Below are positions 35,236-43,674 of a stretch of DNA of 55,096 nucleotides, in pieces. The notes under the pieces are model-generated. The model did not search any database. It was given only the letters and a program-made list of their open reading frames with translations, and was not told where the DNA came from. Origin of the DNA: Acidobacteriota bacterium (GTDB taxonomy: Bacteria > Acidobacteriota > UBA6911). The translations under genes were made by a program, and so were the position numbers. The DNA lies in assembly GCA_031271905.1 (NCBI GenBank), contig JAISUT010000033.1, positions 1-55,096 of the forward strand. Direction: 5' to 3'. Each line of letters starts with the position of its first letter. Positions within the stretch are counted from its first letter, which is position 1.

Positions 35236-35787
35236 CTACTTGCTCCCGAACGTGAGGACGATGCCGCCGGAATAACGAACGTTGGCCTCGAACTCGGAGA
35301 ACCGGCGCACGCCGATGTAATCGACCTGTGCCGGACGGATGGAGAGCCGGTCGTTCACCTTGATGTCAACGCCGCCGCCATACGCCATGGCGAAGTTGTT
35401 CTCCACGGTGGCGGTGTCGGGGTTGACGTGGTTGATGCCGAACAGGGCGTGGAGGTACGGGCGGACTTTATCGCTCGACCCGATGGTGTACTTGGGCCCG
35501 AAAAGGAAGCTGTGGGACTTGACGTCAGTCCACTCGTTCGCAATCCGCTGCGCATCAGTCTGATCCAACCAGCCATAGTGACCGTCGAAATCAGCCGTGA
35601 CGGCCCAGTTTTTGTTGACGTTGAAATCCACGGCGGCGTTCCATCCGTGCAGGTCGCAACTGCTGGCGATGTCGTTACAGCGATAGAACGAATAACCGCC
35701 GAAGATCGACGCCACCGGAACGTCCTGCGCCATAGCCACCGAAGAAATCCCTAACAGCAGAACAACAACTAGCACAAGCTTTTTCAT
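35236..35787 (-). CDS. Outer-membrane beta-barrel protein (OmpA-like)
   Basis: A 183-residue protein with a signal peptide (MKKLVLVVVLLLGISSVAMAQ). It has alternating amphipathic strands such as IFGGYSFYRC, GWNAAVDFNVNKNWAVTADF, HSFLFGPKYTIG and VRPYLHALFGINHV, ending in a strand-like RYSGGIVLTFGSK. This is the pattern of a small eight-strand OmpA/OmpW-like barrel. Two Cys (CNDIASSC) may form a disulfide in the first loop. AAGGGG precedes the ATG, and a near-consensus promoter lies about 140 bases upstream. It points to a Gram-negative envelope. Confidence 0.88.
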   Translation of the reverse strand: MKKLVLVVVLLLGISSVAMAQDVPVASIFGGYSFYRCNDIASSCDLHGWNAAVDFNVNKNWAVTADFDGHYGWLDQTDAQRIANEWTDVKSHSFLFGPKYTIGSSDKVRPYLHALFGINHVNPDTATVENNFAMAYGGGVDIKVNDRLSIRPAQVDYIGVRRFSEFEANVRYSGGIVLTFGSK

Positions 35788-35923
35788 CTGTCGTACCCCT
35801 TTTTGATAGTTTGACAATGCAACAACAACCTTAAATGCGCGTCCTATTAAACCATGAATCATCTAATGCTAAATCACATTCAACCGATGCCAACATACGT
35901 TAATAACCTAAGAGATACCCCAA

Positions 35924-35951
35924 ATATTAGCCAAACGGCATTTTTTGTCAA
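35924..35951 (-). promoter_or_regulatory. Near-consensus sigma-70 promoter for the OmpA-like gene
   Basis: On the minus strand, TTGACA (35946-35951) and TAATAT (35924-35929) are 16 bases apart. Both hexamers are close to or at consensus, implying strong expression. Confidence 0.75.
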
Positions 35952-36012
35952 CAGATTCTGAATGACCCCCGCATAAAAAGGCTCGGCGGCGGCAAGAAAA
36001 TGAAGTTGGGGT

Positions 36013-36041
36013 TTGACACGGCTTCCATCCCGCTTTAGCAT
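36013..36041 (+). promoter_or_regulatory. Sigma-70-like promoter of the three-gene redox operon
   Basis: TTGACA (36013-36018, full consensus) and TAGCAT (36036-36041) are 17 bases apart, about 52 bases before the first ATG at 36093. Confidence 0.65.
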
Positions 36042-36092
36042 GGATTGCCATGCGCGCACTGGGAACAGGCGCAGATTCCAAAGGGAGGCGAC

Positions 36093-36530
36093 ATGTCTGA
36101 AGAAACGACCGGGCCCGAAGGATCCGCCGAAGCGGATTCATCCCCAAAAACACGGCAATCCCAGCTCATCTCGCGCCGCAACTTCACCCGGGGGGCGGCG
36201 GCCGTCATGGGCACGGGGGCGCTCGCCGAAGCCGCAGCCGCGTTCGACGAGTTGCCCGACGAAGCCAAGGCCGTCCAACTTGAAAAGAGCGCGGAGATCG
36301 AGGCGCTCATGGTCGAGCGCATCATCACGGACGACGACATCCGCAGGGTCATCGTCAACGCCGAGGCGACCGGGCGCAAGCTCTACCAACCAGGCTCCGA
36401 CCACTTCCTCTCCAAGTTGAGGATAGGTCAAGTCTATTTCTACGTGGAGTATTCCAAGACCGGGGAGTCGGCATACAAGGTTCACGCGACCTGGGCGCAC
36501 CGGTTCATCATACTGAAGGAGCCCTACTAA
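36093..36530 (+). CDS. Small Tat-exported protein, first gene of a redox operon
   Basis: A 145-residue protein with a twin-arginine signal (SRRNFTRGAAAVMGTGALAEAAAAF, Arg28-Arg29), so it is exported folded. The mature part has a helical IITDDDIRRVIVNAEATG and a beta-rich segment (RIGQVYFYVEYSKTGESAYKVHATWAHRFIILKEPY). It contains no Cys, so it cannot itself hold an Fe-S cluster. Tat substrates usually bind a cofactor or fold with a partner. I know no characterised relative. GGAGGCGAC precedes the ATG. The stop TAA is followed at once by the ATG of the next gene. Confidence 0.8.
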   Translation: MSEETTGPEGSAEADSSPKTRQSQLISRRNFTRGAAAVMGTGALAEAAAAFDELPDEAKAVQLEKSAEIEALMVERIITDDDIRRVIVNAEATGRKLYQPGSDHFLSKLRIGQVYFYVEYSKTGESAYKVHATWAHRFIILKEPY

Positions 36531-36716
36531 ATGGCAGACTGGTATTGTTTCAAAGACAACGTAAAGTTAGAGGAGGCGGACGTCGTCTTGAGCTACGTCC
36601 TGCTGAACGAGTTCTTCACGGGGTTGAAATGCCCCAAATGCGGCGTGCAGTACCTGCCCGAAGAGGTCGTGATGACCGAGGTGGCTGAGAAAGAGAAGCA
36701 GCTCGAGTCCAAATAG
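36531..36716 (+). CDS. DVU_1557-type small redox/zinc-ribbon protein
   Basis: A 61-residue protein with LKCPKCGVQYLPEEVVMTEVAEKEKQLESK, which closely fits the DVU_1557 family of tiny redox proteins found beside TrsS-type radical-SAM enzymes in sulfate reducers. That family normally has an N-terminal Cys-x2-Cys as well; here the site reads WYCFKDN, so one Cys is lost and only Cys6, Cys34 and Cys37 remain. It is sandwiched without spacing between the Tat-exported protein and the radical-SAM gene, so all three are certainly co-transcribed. Confidence 0.8.
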   Translation: MADWYCFKDNVKLEEADVVLSYVLLNEFFTGLKCPKCGVQYLPEEVVMTEVAEKEKQLESK

Positions 36717-36725
36717 GCGGCAGCC

Positions 36726-38210
36726 ATGACCGACACCACGGAAAGCCTCTGCCCCCAATGCCTGCGGCGCGTCCCCGCCCGACGCGCCGTCGAAGGCGGG
36801 GATGTCTACCTGCACCGGAGCTGCCCGGAGCACGGGCCGGTCGAAAAGGTCTTGATCTGGCGCAACGGCCGCGTCCCGCTCGACCTCTGGACCAGGCCTC
36901 GCGCCGGCGCCTGCTGCCCATCCTCCTGCGACTGCACCCCCGCGGCGGCGGGTTTCGCCAAGGTGAGCTTGGCGAGCCTGACGCTTGACGCCCCGGCGCG
37001 CCGCCCCGGCTGCCCCTACAGTTGCGGCATCTGCCCCGGGCACCGCCAGAGCACCTGCAGCGCCCTGGTCGAAGTCACCTCGCGTTGCAACCTCCGCTGC
37101 CCCGTCTGCTTCGCCGACGCCCCCGGCGCGACGGGGGCGCCCGCAGCCGACCCGGGCGTGGACGAGATCGAGGGGCGCCTCCGCAAAGTCCGGGCAAGCG
37201 CAGGCAACTGCCCGGTGCAGTTCAGCGGCGGGGAGCCGACCCTGCGCGACGACCTGCCCGAAATCGTCCGGCGCGCGCGCGCGCTCGGCTTCGACCACGT
37301 CCAGGTCAACACCAACGGCTTGCGCATCGCCCAAGACTTCGGTTACGCCGAGGCGTTGCGCGACGCGGGGGTCACCGTCTTCTTCCTCCAGTTCGACGGC
37401 GCGGGGGCGGGCGCGGACGACGCCCACCTCAAGATGCGCGGGAGGGCGATGGCGGCGGTGAAGGAGGCCGCCATCGGAAACGCCGCCGCGTTGCGCGTCG
37501 CAGTCATCCTGGTGCCCACGCTGGCCAAGGGGGTGAACGACACCCAGGTCGGCGACATCCTGCGTTTCGCGAAAAGCCGGATGCCTGCGGTCAAGGGGGT
37601 GCATTTCCAGCCGATGACCCACATGGGACGCTATCCGCGCTCGCCCCGCAACGAAGACCGCATCCTGGTCCCGGATCTGCTCGCCGCCATCGAGGAGCAG
37701 ACCGGCGGGGAGCTGGCGGTGGAGAACTTCATCCCCTCGGCATGCGAGGATCCGCGTTGCTCGTTTTCGGCGCTGGCTGTGCTGGGCGAGGACGGGCGGC
37801 TGCTCCCGACGACGCACATCGACTGGGCGGGGGCGCGGGGGGGGGACGCGGCGGAAAAGTCTATCGCCTACATCCGCAGGCATTGGAGGCATCCAGGCAA
37901 AGGCGCCCCGGACATGGCGCCGGGGCGGGGCGGCGCCGGGGCGGCGTCTCCGACCGCGCCCGCGCGCGAGACCGAGGGGGGGGCGGAAGCGTTCGACGCG
38001 CTCCTGGAACGCATCAAGAACTACTCCCTGTGCGTCTCCGGCATGGCGTTCCAAGACGTGTGGAACATCGAGCTGGACCGCCTGCGGCGCTGCTGCATCC
38101 ACGTCGCGGAGTCCGACGCGGCGCTAGTCCCCTTCTGCGCCCATTACCTGACCGGCGCGGACGGCAGGCGCCTGCGGGCGTTCGCGCAATCCATCGGGGG
38201 CGGCGTCTGA
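36726..38210 (+). CDS. TrsS/MJ0619-type radical-SAM enzyme
   Basis: A 494-residue multi-cluster radical-SAM protein. An N-terminal zinc or rubredoxin-like site (CPQC at 9-12, CPEHG at 33) leads into a Cys-dense segment (ACCPSSCDC at 62-70; GCPYSCGICPGH at 95-105). The radical-SAM motif is Cys121, Cys125 and Cys128 (CNLRCPVC). The C-terminal GMAFQDVWNIELDRLRRCCIHV and VPFC segments are typical of the COG1964 group. That group includes archaeal tetraether synthase (Tes) and the bacterial TrsS proteins linked to DVU_1557 redox proteins. There is no in-frame TGA, so no selenocysteine. It starts 9 bases after the small redox gene. The reaction could be protein or lipid modification. Confidence 0.85.
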   Translation: MTDTTESLCPQCLRRVPARRAVEGGDVYLHRSCPEHGPVEKVLIWRNGRVPLDLWTRPRAGACCPSSCDCTPAAAGFAKVSLASLTLDAPARRPGCPYSCGICPGHRQSTCSALVEVTSRCNLRCPVCFADAPGATGAPAADPGVDEIEGRLRKVRASAGNCPVQFSGGEPTLRDDLPEIVRRARALGFDHVQVNTNGLRIAQDFGYAEALRDAGVTVFFLQFDGAGAGADDAHLKMRGRAMAAVKEAAIGNAAALRVAVILVPTLAKGVNDTQVGDILRFAKSRMPAVKGVHFQPMTHMGRYPRSPRNEDRILVPDLLAAIEEQTGGELAVENFIPSACEDPRCSFSALAVLGEDGRLLPTTHIDWAGARGGDAAEKSIAYIRRHWRHPGKGAPDMAPGRGGAGAASPTAPARETEGGAEAFDALLERIKNYSLCVSGMAFQDVWNIELDRLRRCCIHVAESDAALVPFCAHYLTGADGRRLRAFAQSIGGGV

Positions 38211-38259
38211 AAAGGGGGCCAAAAGTAAAAAGCCCGCAGGCGCCGGGTGGGCGGAGGGC

Positions 38260-39546
38260 TCAGGTCGCCGCTCCGCCACCGCCCCCCACCATCGCGGCGA
38301 CCCCGCCAGCGATGCGGGCGCCCGCCACCGCCTCCACCGCGATCGTCGCCACCACCACCGCCGATATCCCCGCCGCGACCGGCCAGAGCGCCCCCGGATG
38401 CGCCCATTGCGCGATCACGCCGACGACGGGGCCGAGCACCTGCCCGAAGCCGATGAGCGCCTCGTGGTAGCCGCCGTGCTCCGTGCTCCCTTTGCTGACC
38501 GCCATGCCGAAATAGAGGCTGCACGCATAGATCGCGCCCAGGGACAACCCCAGCAGGAGCTGCGCCAGCGCCATGCCCGCCAGCGCCGCGCCGAGGCCGG
38601 CACCCTCCGACGAGCCCGCGGCCAGCGTCCCCAGGAAACCCGCCAGCATCGTGACGCTGGCGCCCAGCACCAGGACGGGACGCCGCCGCCAGAACGAGGT
38701 GCTCCCCAGGACGACGAACGCCACCGCCCGCGCCACGAACCAGATGCTGCACTCGACTGTCGCCAGCGCCGGGGGGAGTTGCCCGACGGCGTGGAGCGTG
38801 GGGAGCGCCGGCGCGAGGCTGAAGATGATCACATAGGTCGAGGGCAGGGCGATGCGCGAAAGCCAGAGCGCCAGTTTGAGCGTCCGTTCCGAGGATCCGC
38901 CGGCGGAAGGCGCCGCCCCCCCGTCCGACGGCGGCCTGGCGGACGCGGCGGGTTGCGCGACGAGCCCCGCCCGCAGGATGCGCCGCAGGGTGATCGCCGA
39001 GCCCGCCGAGAGGTGTATGGCGGCGACGATGCCGAAGAACGCCCACGGCGGCAGGTGCTGGATGATGGAGCCGCTCAGGGCGAGGGCGAGGGCGCCCGTG
39101 GTCGCCCAGACGATGTTGTACCAGCCCAGGCGCTTGGAGAGCCGGTCGGGATCCCCGGCGGCGGAGACGAGGCTTTCCAAGAGCGGCCAGGAGGCGCCCA
39201 TCATGCCGGTCTCCACTGCGACGACCGCCGCCGTGGGGACGGCCCAGCCGACCGTGGCGAAGAAGCCCGCCGCCACCGCGAACGCAGGCATGGCGGCGTA
39301 CAGCGCCTGCAACGCCGCGATGCGCTTCCACCTGCCCGACAGGCGTTTCGCCGACAGCGCGCCGAGGACGTAGAGCGCCCCTTGGCACGCCGCCACCGTG
39401 AAGTTCTCCCGGGCGCCCCAGTCGAAGCGGCGGGTCATGTAGAAAAGCAACCCGACGGTCAGGAGCGTGCCCGCCGCAGAGTTGACCGCCTCTGCGGCAT
39501 ACAGCAGCACAGGGCTCCGCCTCAAGATGTCCACAGGCCTGTCCAT
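38260..39546 (-). CDS. MFS transporter
   Basis: A 428-residue membrane protein with about 12 hydrophobic helices in two halves, separated by a hydrophilic Pro/Ser/Gly loop near residue 205 (ASARPPSDGGAAPSAGG). YGALxSKRLSGRWKR-like and LGWYNIVWATTGALALALSG segments fit the major facilitator superfamily. The substrate is unknown. The C-terminus ends in an odd Gly-run (MVGGGGGAAT). I prefer the ATG at 39546; TTG at 39555 is in frame. It is convergent with the radical-SAM operon. Confidence 0.82.
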   Translation of the reverse strand: MDRPVDILRRSPVLLYAAEAVNSAAGTLLTVGLLFYMTRRFDWGARENFTVAACQGALYVLGALSAKRLSGRWKRIAALQALYAAMPAFAVAAGFFATVGWAVPTAAVVAVETGMMGASWPLLESLVSAAGDPDRLSKRLGWYNIVWATTGALALALSGSIIQHLPPWAFFGIVAAIHLSAGSAITLRRILRAGLVAQPAASARPPSDGGAAPSAGGSSERTLKLALWLSRIALPSTYVIIFSLAPALPTLHAVGQLPPALATVECSIWFVARAVAFVVLGSTSFWRRRPVLVLGASVTMLAGFLGTLAAGSSEGAGLGAALAGMALAQLLLGLSLGAIYACSLYFGMAVSKGSTEHGGYHEALIGFGQVLGPVVGVIAQWAHPGALWPVAAGISAVVVATIAVEAVAGARIAGGVAAMVGGGGGAAT

Positions 39547-39769
39547 AGGAAACAATTCCCCGCCCGGCGCCTCAAATGCGCCCGGCGTCTTTCAAACCAC
39601 GGCGAAGCCGACCTCCCGGCTGAGCCGAGAAATGAACTGCGGGCAACTTCGCCTAGGCGAAGTCACTGGGCAGGCGGGGCGGCGCCCCTCGGCGCACGCA
39701 TCTTCAGGATGCGGCGGCCCAGGCACCCGCCCCGCCCCCTCGGCGCCGAACCTTCGACGACGCCAGGCG

Positions 39770-40387
39770 CTAGTAGTCGCGGCGCTTGGGATAGAACGGC
39801 TTCTTCGGGTATTTCCCGAACTTGCCCGGCCTGCCGCCGCCACCGCCCTTGTTCCGGTCGAACCTGTCGTAGTAGTTCGTGCGCGGCTCCTCGCGGTCGC
39901 GGAACCCCCGGCTCCGGTCGTCGCGCTCGAACCTCTCGCCACCGCCCCGGTCGCCCCGGTCGCCCCGCTCAGGCCGGTCGCCCCGGTCGTCGCGTTCGTA
40001 GCGGTGCGGGCGCGGGCGGTCGAATGAGCGGAAATTCCTGTCATACGGCCTTTTCTGGTAAGGTCGCGCCTGGCGGTCTTCGTCGAACCGGCGCGGCTCC
40101 CGCTCCCTGGGCCCGGACGGCCCGGACTGGTTCAGGAGGACGTCCAGCTTCTTTTCCAAGAAGACCAGGTGCTGCTGCACCCGCTTGAGCAGGGCGAGGA
40201 CGTCTTCTTCTTCATCCTCTTCCTCCGGCATGTCGTCCTCGGCGGCGACATCGTCGTCGTCCAACATGTCCAAGACCTGCTCCTCGTCCTCCGCCCCCCC
40301 CTGCTCGTCCAGTTCGAGCTCGTCCGGCTCTTGCCCCTCCGGCATTTCCTCGATTTCATCGGAATCGTTGTAGGATTCTTCACTCAT
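39770..40387 (-). CDS. Disordered acidic/RG-rich protein
   Basis: About 205 residues in three parts. The first 70 are very acidic (runs of Asp and Glu). A short helix (VLALLKRVQQHLVFLEKKLDVLLNQ) may form a coiled coil. The last 120 are dominated by Arg, Asp, Gly, Tyr and Pro, with repeated RGDRG and RYERDD-like units and a basic tail. It is a low-complexity protein with charge segregation and RGG-like character, which suggests RNA binding or phase separation. It has no known family by inspection. ATG at 40387 is preceded by AAAGGGTG; a GTG 12 bases earlier is in frame. Confidence 0.7.
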   Translation of the reverse strand: MSEESYNDSDEIEEMPEGQEPDELELDEQGGAEDEEQVLDMLDDDDVAAEDDMPEEEDEEEDVLALLKRVQQHLVFLEKKLDVLLNQSGPSGPREREPRRFDEDRQARPYQKRPYDRNFRSFDRPRPHRYERDDRGDRPERGDRGDRGGGERFERDDRSRGFRDREEPRTNYYDRFDRNKGGGGGRPGKFGKYPKKPFYPKRRDY

Positions 40388-40509
40388 AATGGTTTTCACC
40401 CTTTCAGTCAGTTAATTTCGGAAATCCGGAAACAGTTTCAGGAGTTCGGAATTAAGTTAAACAATCAAAACACCGGCTTCAATCGGCGCGGCAAATGGCA
40501 TCCGCGCCC

Positions 40510-41766
40510 CTATGCGGTCACACGCCGCCATTCATCGAAGGAGCGGGCGATGCAATCTTCTATTGCCAGCCCGTCGAAGTAATTGCCCGTCAACGCCAAT
40601 TTCCCCGATCCGGCGGGACGGGGTTCGCCCAGCGCCTTTTCCATCTCGGCCACGACCTTTGCATGGCCGATCTCCGGCGAGGGCAGGGTCGCCCGTTGTT
40701 CGGCGACGTCTTTCAGGACATCCGCCCCCGGCGCGTCCCCCGTGGGGATGCCGAGCACTTCGCGGATACGTTGGAGCTTCCGCTCCCGCGCCAACCCCGG
40801 TTTGAAGTGGAAGGCGAAGCCGCGCGAGGCGGGGTCGGGAAAGGGGTCGCGCGTCACTGCGGAATAGAACACGTCCCCGACCGGGACGACGAAGGCGCAT
40901 TCCGGCAACCGGCACCGGTCGCGCGCGATGCGCACGCCGAGGCTTTCCACCTCGACGGTCTTGATGCGCCGCAACGCCGCCGCGAGCGCAGGCCGGACGC
41001 CGCCGACCAGGGTTGCGGCGCTGTCGGGAGGGGTGGCGACCGCCACGACCGGGGCGTCCAGCCCGTCGCCGCCCTTCAACTGCACGCGCAGGGACGGCGC
41101 GCCGGGTTCGCCCGCCGAGACCGAGGCTACGTCCGCCCCGGTGCGCACCTCTATCTTGGGATGGGCCGCGATGGCGTCGCAGAAAGTCTGCAAGCCCCCG
41201 GGGACGCCGAAGCTGCGGGGGAACTCCTCGCGGCGCGAACGTTTCTTGAACAGGGAGCCAGGCCCCTCCACGGGGAACCCGTCCGCCGGCTGGGAGGGGA
41301 CGGCGGCGAAGAATGGGGCGAACAGGCGGCGGAAATTGCCCTTGCCGAGGAGCCCCGAATAATACTGTCCGACAGTGCGCCCCTTCTTCCCGCGCAAGAC
41401 GCCGAACGGGGCGTGCAGGGCGGCTTCGAGCCAATTGAGCTTGAGGAGTATCTTGGGCGGCGTCAGCCAGGCGACCTCGCCGTCCCGCAGCAACCCGAAA
41501 TGCGCCCGCGCCGGCCCCCTGCGCTCCAGGCGGGGGGCGAGCCCGGTCGCGACCGCGATGTCCAGCAGTCGCGAGTAGGAGTTGTAGGCGGTGTGCGCCC
41601 CCATCTCGTACCAGAAGCCGTCGCCGCAGCGGTGAGAGTAAAAGCAGCCGCCGACGCGCCCGCCCCGCTCAAGCACAAGGACGCGCCTCCCCGCCTCCGC
41701 CGCTTTCCAGGCGAAGCTGAGGCCGCTGATCCCCGCGCCGATGACGATGACTTCCGAAGTGCCCAT
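40510..41766 (-). CDS. FAD-dependent oxidoreductase, HemY/amine-oxidase-like
   Basis: A 418-residue flavoprotein. The N-terminal dinucleotide fold VIVIGAGISGLSFAWKAAEAGRRVLVLER binds FAD. It continues with RVGGCFYSHRCGDGFWYEMGAHTAYNSYS and ends with LTGNYFDGLAIEDCIARS, which closes over the flavin as in protoporphyrinogen oxidase (HemY) and phytoene-desaturase-like enzymes. The GNYxxGxxIxDC ending is particularly typical of HemY. The substrate cannot be assigned, since no other haem genes are nearby. The ATG at 41766 opens the Rossmann fold directly. Confidence 0.85.
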   Translation of the reverse strand: MGTSEVIVIGAGISGLSFAWKAAEAGRRVLVLERGGRVGGCFYSHRCGDGFWYEMGAHTAYNSYSRLLDIAVATGLAPRLERRGPARAHFGLLRDGEVAWLTPPKILLKLNWLEAALHAPFGVLRGKKGRTVGQYYSGLLGKGNFRRLFAPFFAAVPSQPADGFPVEGPGSLFKKRSRREEFPRSFGVPGGLQTFCDAIAAHPKIEVRTGADVASVSAGEPGAPSLRVQLKGGDGLDAPVVAVATPPDSAATLVGGVRPALAAALRRIKTVEVESLGVRIARDRCRLPECAFVVPVGDVFYSAVTRDPFPDPASRGFAFHFKPGLARERKLQRIREVLGIPTGDAPGADVLKDVAEQRATLPSPEIGHAKVVAEMEKALGEPRPAGSGKLALTGNYFDGLAIEDCIARSFDEWRRVTA

Positions 41767-41975
41767 AATTGAAAAGACAAAATGATAGCAAAGAGGACGC
41801 CGTCTTTCCACAGGCGGTTTTCCTGAACGCCCCCGGCGGGACCCCCCGGCGGGACGGCCGGGATCCTTCCATTGTCGGGCGGGTGGCGTTATCATAAGCG
41901 TTTTTCACGTCGGCAACCGCCCCGGGGCCCGCAGCGCCCCGGGATCGAGCCGAACCCACACGCAAAGGATGGAAC

Positions 41976-43058
41976 ATGTCGTCCAACAATGTCAGTGAGC
42001 AAGCAGTCCTCGACGCACTGCGAACCGTCAACGACCCGGACCTGGGCAGGGACATCGTCTCCCTCGGCTTCGTCAAAGACCTCGCCATCGACGGGGGCAA
42101 GGTGTCGTTCACCATCGAGTTGACCACCCCCGCCTGCCCGATGAAAAAAGAGATGGAGCGCTGGGCGCGCGAGGCCGTGCAGAAGGTCGAAGGCGTCGCC
42201 GAAATCGCCGTCACCATGACCGCCACCGTGACGCACGGCGCCGCAGGGGCGGGGAAGCAGAAGATCGAAGGCGTCCGCAACATCGTCGCCGTGGGGAGCG
42301 GCAAGGGCGGGGTCGGCAAATCGACCGTGACGGTCAACCTCGCCATCGCGCTGGCGCAGGCGGGAGCGGCGGTGGGCATCTTGGACGCGGACATCTACGG
42401 CCCGAACATCCCTTTGATGATGGGGGTCGCAGGCCGCCCCCACGCCATCGGCGAACGCATCCAGACCCTCGCCAACTACGGCGTCCGGCTGATGTCGATG
42501 GGTTTTTTAATGGAGGAGGACGACACCCCCGTGATCTGGCGCGGGCCGATGTTGCACTCGGTCGTACAACAGTTCCTGCGCCAGGTGGACTGGGGCGAGC
42601 TGGACTACCTCCTGATCGACCTGCCCCCGGGGACGGGCGACGTGCAGTTGAGCCTGACCCAGACCGTGCCGCTGACCGGCGCGGTCGTGGTCAGCACGCC
42701 GCAGGACGTGGCGTTGCAGGACGCGCGTAAGGCCATTCAGATGTTCCGGCAGGTGGAGGTGCCGGTGCTGGGCATCGTGGAGAACATGTCCTACTTCCAG
42801 TGCCCCAAGTGCGGCGAGGTCTCCTACGTGTTCAGCCACGGCGGCGGCGCGGCCACCGCCGCCCGCTACGGCGTCCCGCTCCTGGGCGAGGTGCCGCTGA
42901 ACGCCTCGCTGCGCGAAGGGGGCGACGCGGGGAAGCCCGTGGTGGCGATGACGCCCGACGCCCCTGCGGCGCAGTCGTTCCAAAGCATCGCGGCGCAGGT
43001 GGCGGCGCAGGTCAGCGTCGTCAACGCGGGCAAGCGCGGGCTGACGGTCATCCAATAG
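41976..43058 (+). CDS. Mrp/ApbC-family Fe-S cluster carrier ATPase
   Basis: A 360-residue protein in two domains. The first 95 residues are a MIP18/DUF59 domain (VLDALRTVNDPDLGRDIVSLGFVKDL, TTPACPMK). The rest is an Mrp/NBP35 P-loop ATPase: the deviant Walker A GKGGVGKST near residue 110, DADIYGPNIP and LIDLPPGTGD. The CPKC pair (near 273) bridges a labile [4Fe-4S] cluster at the dimer interface. It delivers Fe-S clusters to client enzymes, which may include nitrogenase and the radical-SAM proteins here. The TAG stop overlaps the first base of a MITE-like element. Confidence 0.95.
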   Translation: MSSNNVSEQAVLDALRTVNDPDLGRDIVSLGFVKDLAIDGGKVSFTIELTTPACPMKKEMERWAREAVQKVEGVAEIAVTMTATVTHGAAGAGKQKIEGVRNIVAVGSGKGGVGKSTVTVNLAIALAQAGAAVGILDADIYGPNIPLMMGVAGRPHAIGERIQTLANYGVRLMSMGFLMEEDDTPVIWRGPMLHSVVQQFLRQVDWGELDYLLIDLPPGTGDVQLSLTQTVPLTGAVVVSTPQDVALQDARKAIQMFRQVEVPVLGIVENMSYFQCPKCGEVSYVFSHGGGAATAARYGVPLLGEVPLNASLREGGDAGKPVVAMTPDAPAAQSFQSIAAQVAAQVSVVNAGKRGLTVIQ

Positions 43059-43122
43059 GGAACCTCTAAAAACCTCGCAGACAAGGCGCTGGCGCTGTTA
43101 TCCGGGGTTTTCAGAGGTTCCC
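43058..43122. repeat. MITE-like palindromic element, copy 2 (65 bp)
   Basis: The ends GGGAACCTCTAAAAA and TTTTCAGAGGTTCCC are inverted repeats, and the internal CTCGCAGACAAGG matches copy 1 (6884-7005). It is flanked by a 9-base direct repeat CCAATAGGG (43052-43060 and 43121-43129), consistent with a target-site duplication. It lies between convergent genes and its hairpin could also end transcription. Confidence 0.8.
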
Positions 43123-43165
43123 AATAGGGGCGGAGGCGCGCCGGCGCCCCTCGCAGGGGCAAGCG

Positions 43166-43618
43166 TCACCGCTTGCCCCTGTAGGCGACCACCTCGATCT
43201 CGATCGCGCCGCCCGCGGGCAGGGCGCCCACCTGCACAAACGACCGGGCGGGAGGGTTGCTCGGGAAAAAGGTCGCGTACAGTTTGTTGACCTCGGCGAA
43301 CTCCTTGATGTCCAGGCCGAAGACGCTCACCTTGACGACATCCTTGAAGTCCAGCCCCTGCGACTCAAGTATCGCGTGGATGTTCTTGAAAATCTGCTCC
43401 GCCTGGGCGAGCGTGCCCCCCTCCACCAGCTTGCCGGTCGCGGGATCCAGCCCCAACTGCCCCGACAGGAAAAGCAAGTCCCCCGCCCAGACGCCTTGGC
43501 TGTAGGGCCCGATGGCGGCGGGGGCCTTGTCCGTCTTGACCGGGATCCCCTCGGCGGCGGCGCTGGAAACCACGGCGAACAGCATCACGCCGACGGCAAG
43601 CATCTTGAATACGATCAT
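43166..43618 (-). CDS. Exported RidA-family protein
   Basis: A 150-residue protein with a signal-like start (LAVGVMLFAVVSSAAA) followed by a RidA/YjgF barrel: AAIGPYSQGVWAGDLLFLSGQLGLDP, KNIHAILESQGLDFKDVVKVSVF and RSFVQVGALPAGGAIEIEVVAYRGKR. The substrate Arg is in the PPARSFVQV segment. Cytosolic RidA hydrolyses reactive imines; this copy is probably periplasmic, where its role is unclear. GGAGATGGGAT precedes the ATG. It is transcribed in the same direction as the upstream permease, 56 bases away. Confidence 0.9.
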   Translation of the reverse strand: MIVFKMLAVGVMLFAVVSSAAAEGIPVKTDKAPAAIGPYSQGVWAGDLLFLSGQLGLDPATGKLVEGGTLAQAEQIFKNIHAILESQGLDFKDVVKVSVFGLDIKEFAEVNKLYATFFPSNPPARSFVQVGALPAGGAIEIEVVAYRGKR

Positions 43619-43674
43619 ATCCCATCTCCTTTATGGTAATTGACCATGAAGGGTATAGGAAAACCGGTTCCCTG

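Larger units (their letters stand above)
35788..36092. other. AT-rich divergent control region
   Basis: A 305-base region between the outer-membrane protein gene and the Tat-protein operon. It carries one promoter in each direction (35924-35951 minus, 36013-36041 plus). The leader of the minus-strand transcript, about 130 bases, is AT-rich without an obvious fold. Confidence 0.6.

Noticed and set aside
36726-38210. TrsS-type protein as a selenoprotein
   Set aside because: There is no in-frame TGA; all expected Cys positions are encoded as Cys.
43058-43122. Palindrome as a simple rho-independent terminator only
   Set aside because: It shares ends and interior with the 6.9-kb copy and has a flanking duplication, so a mobile repeat explains more, although it may still end transcription.
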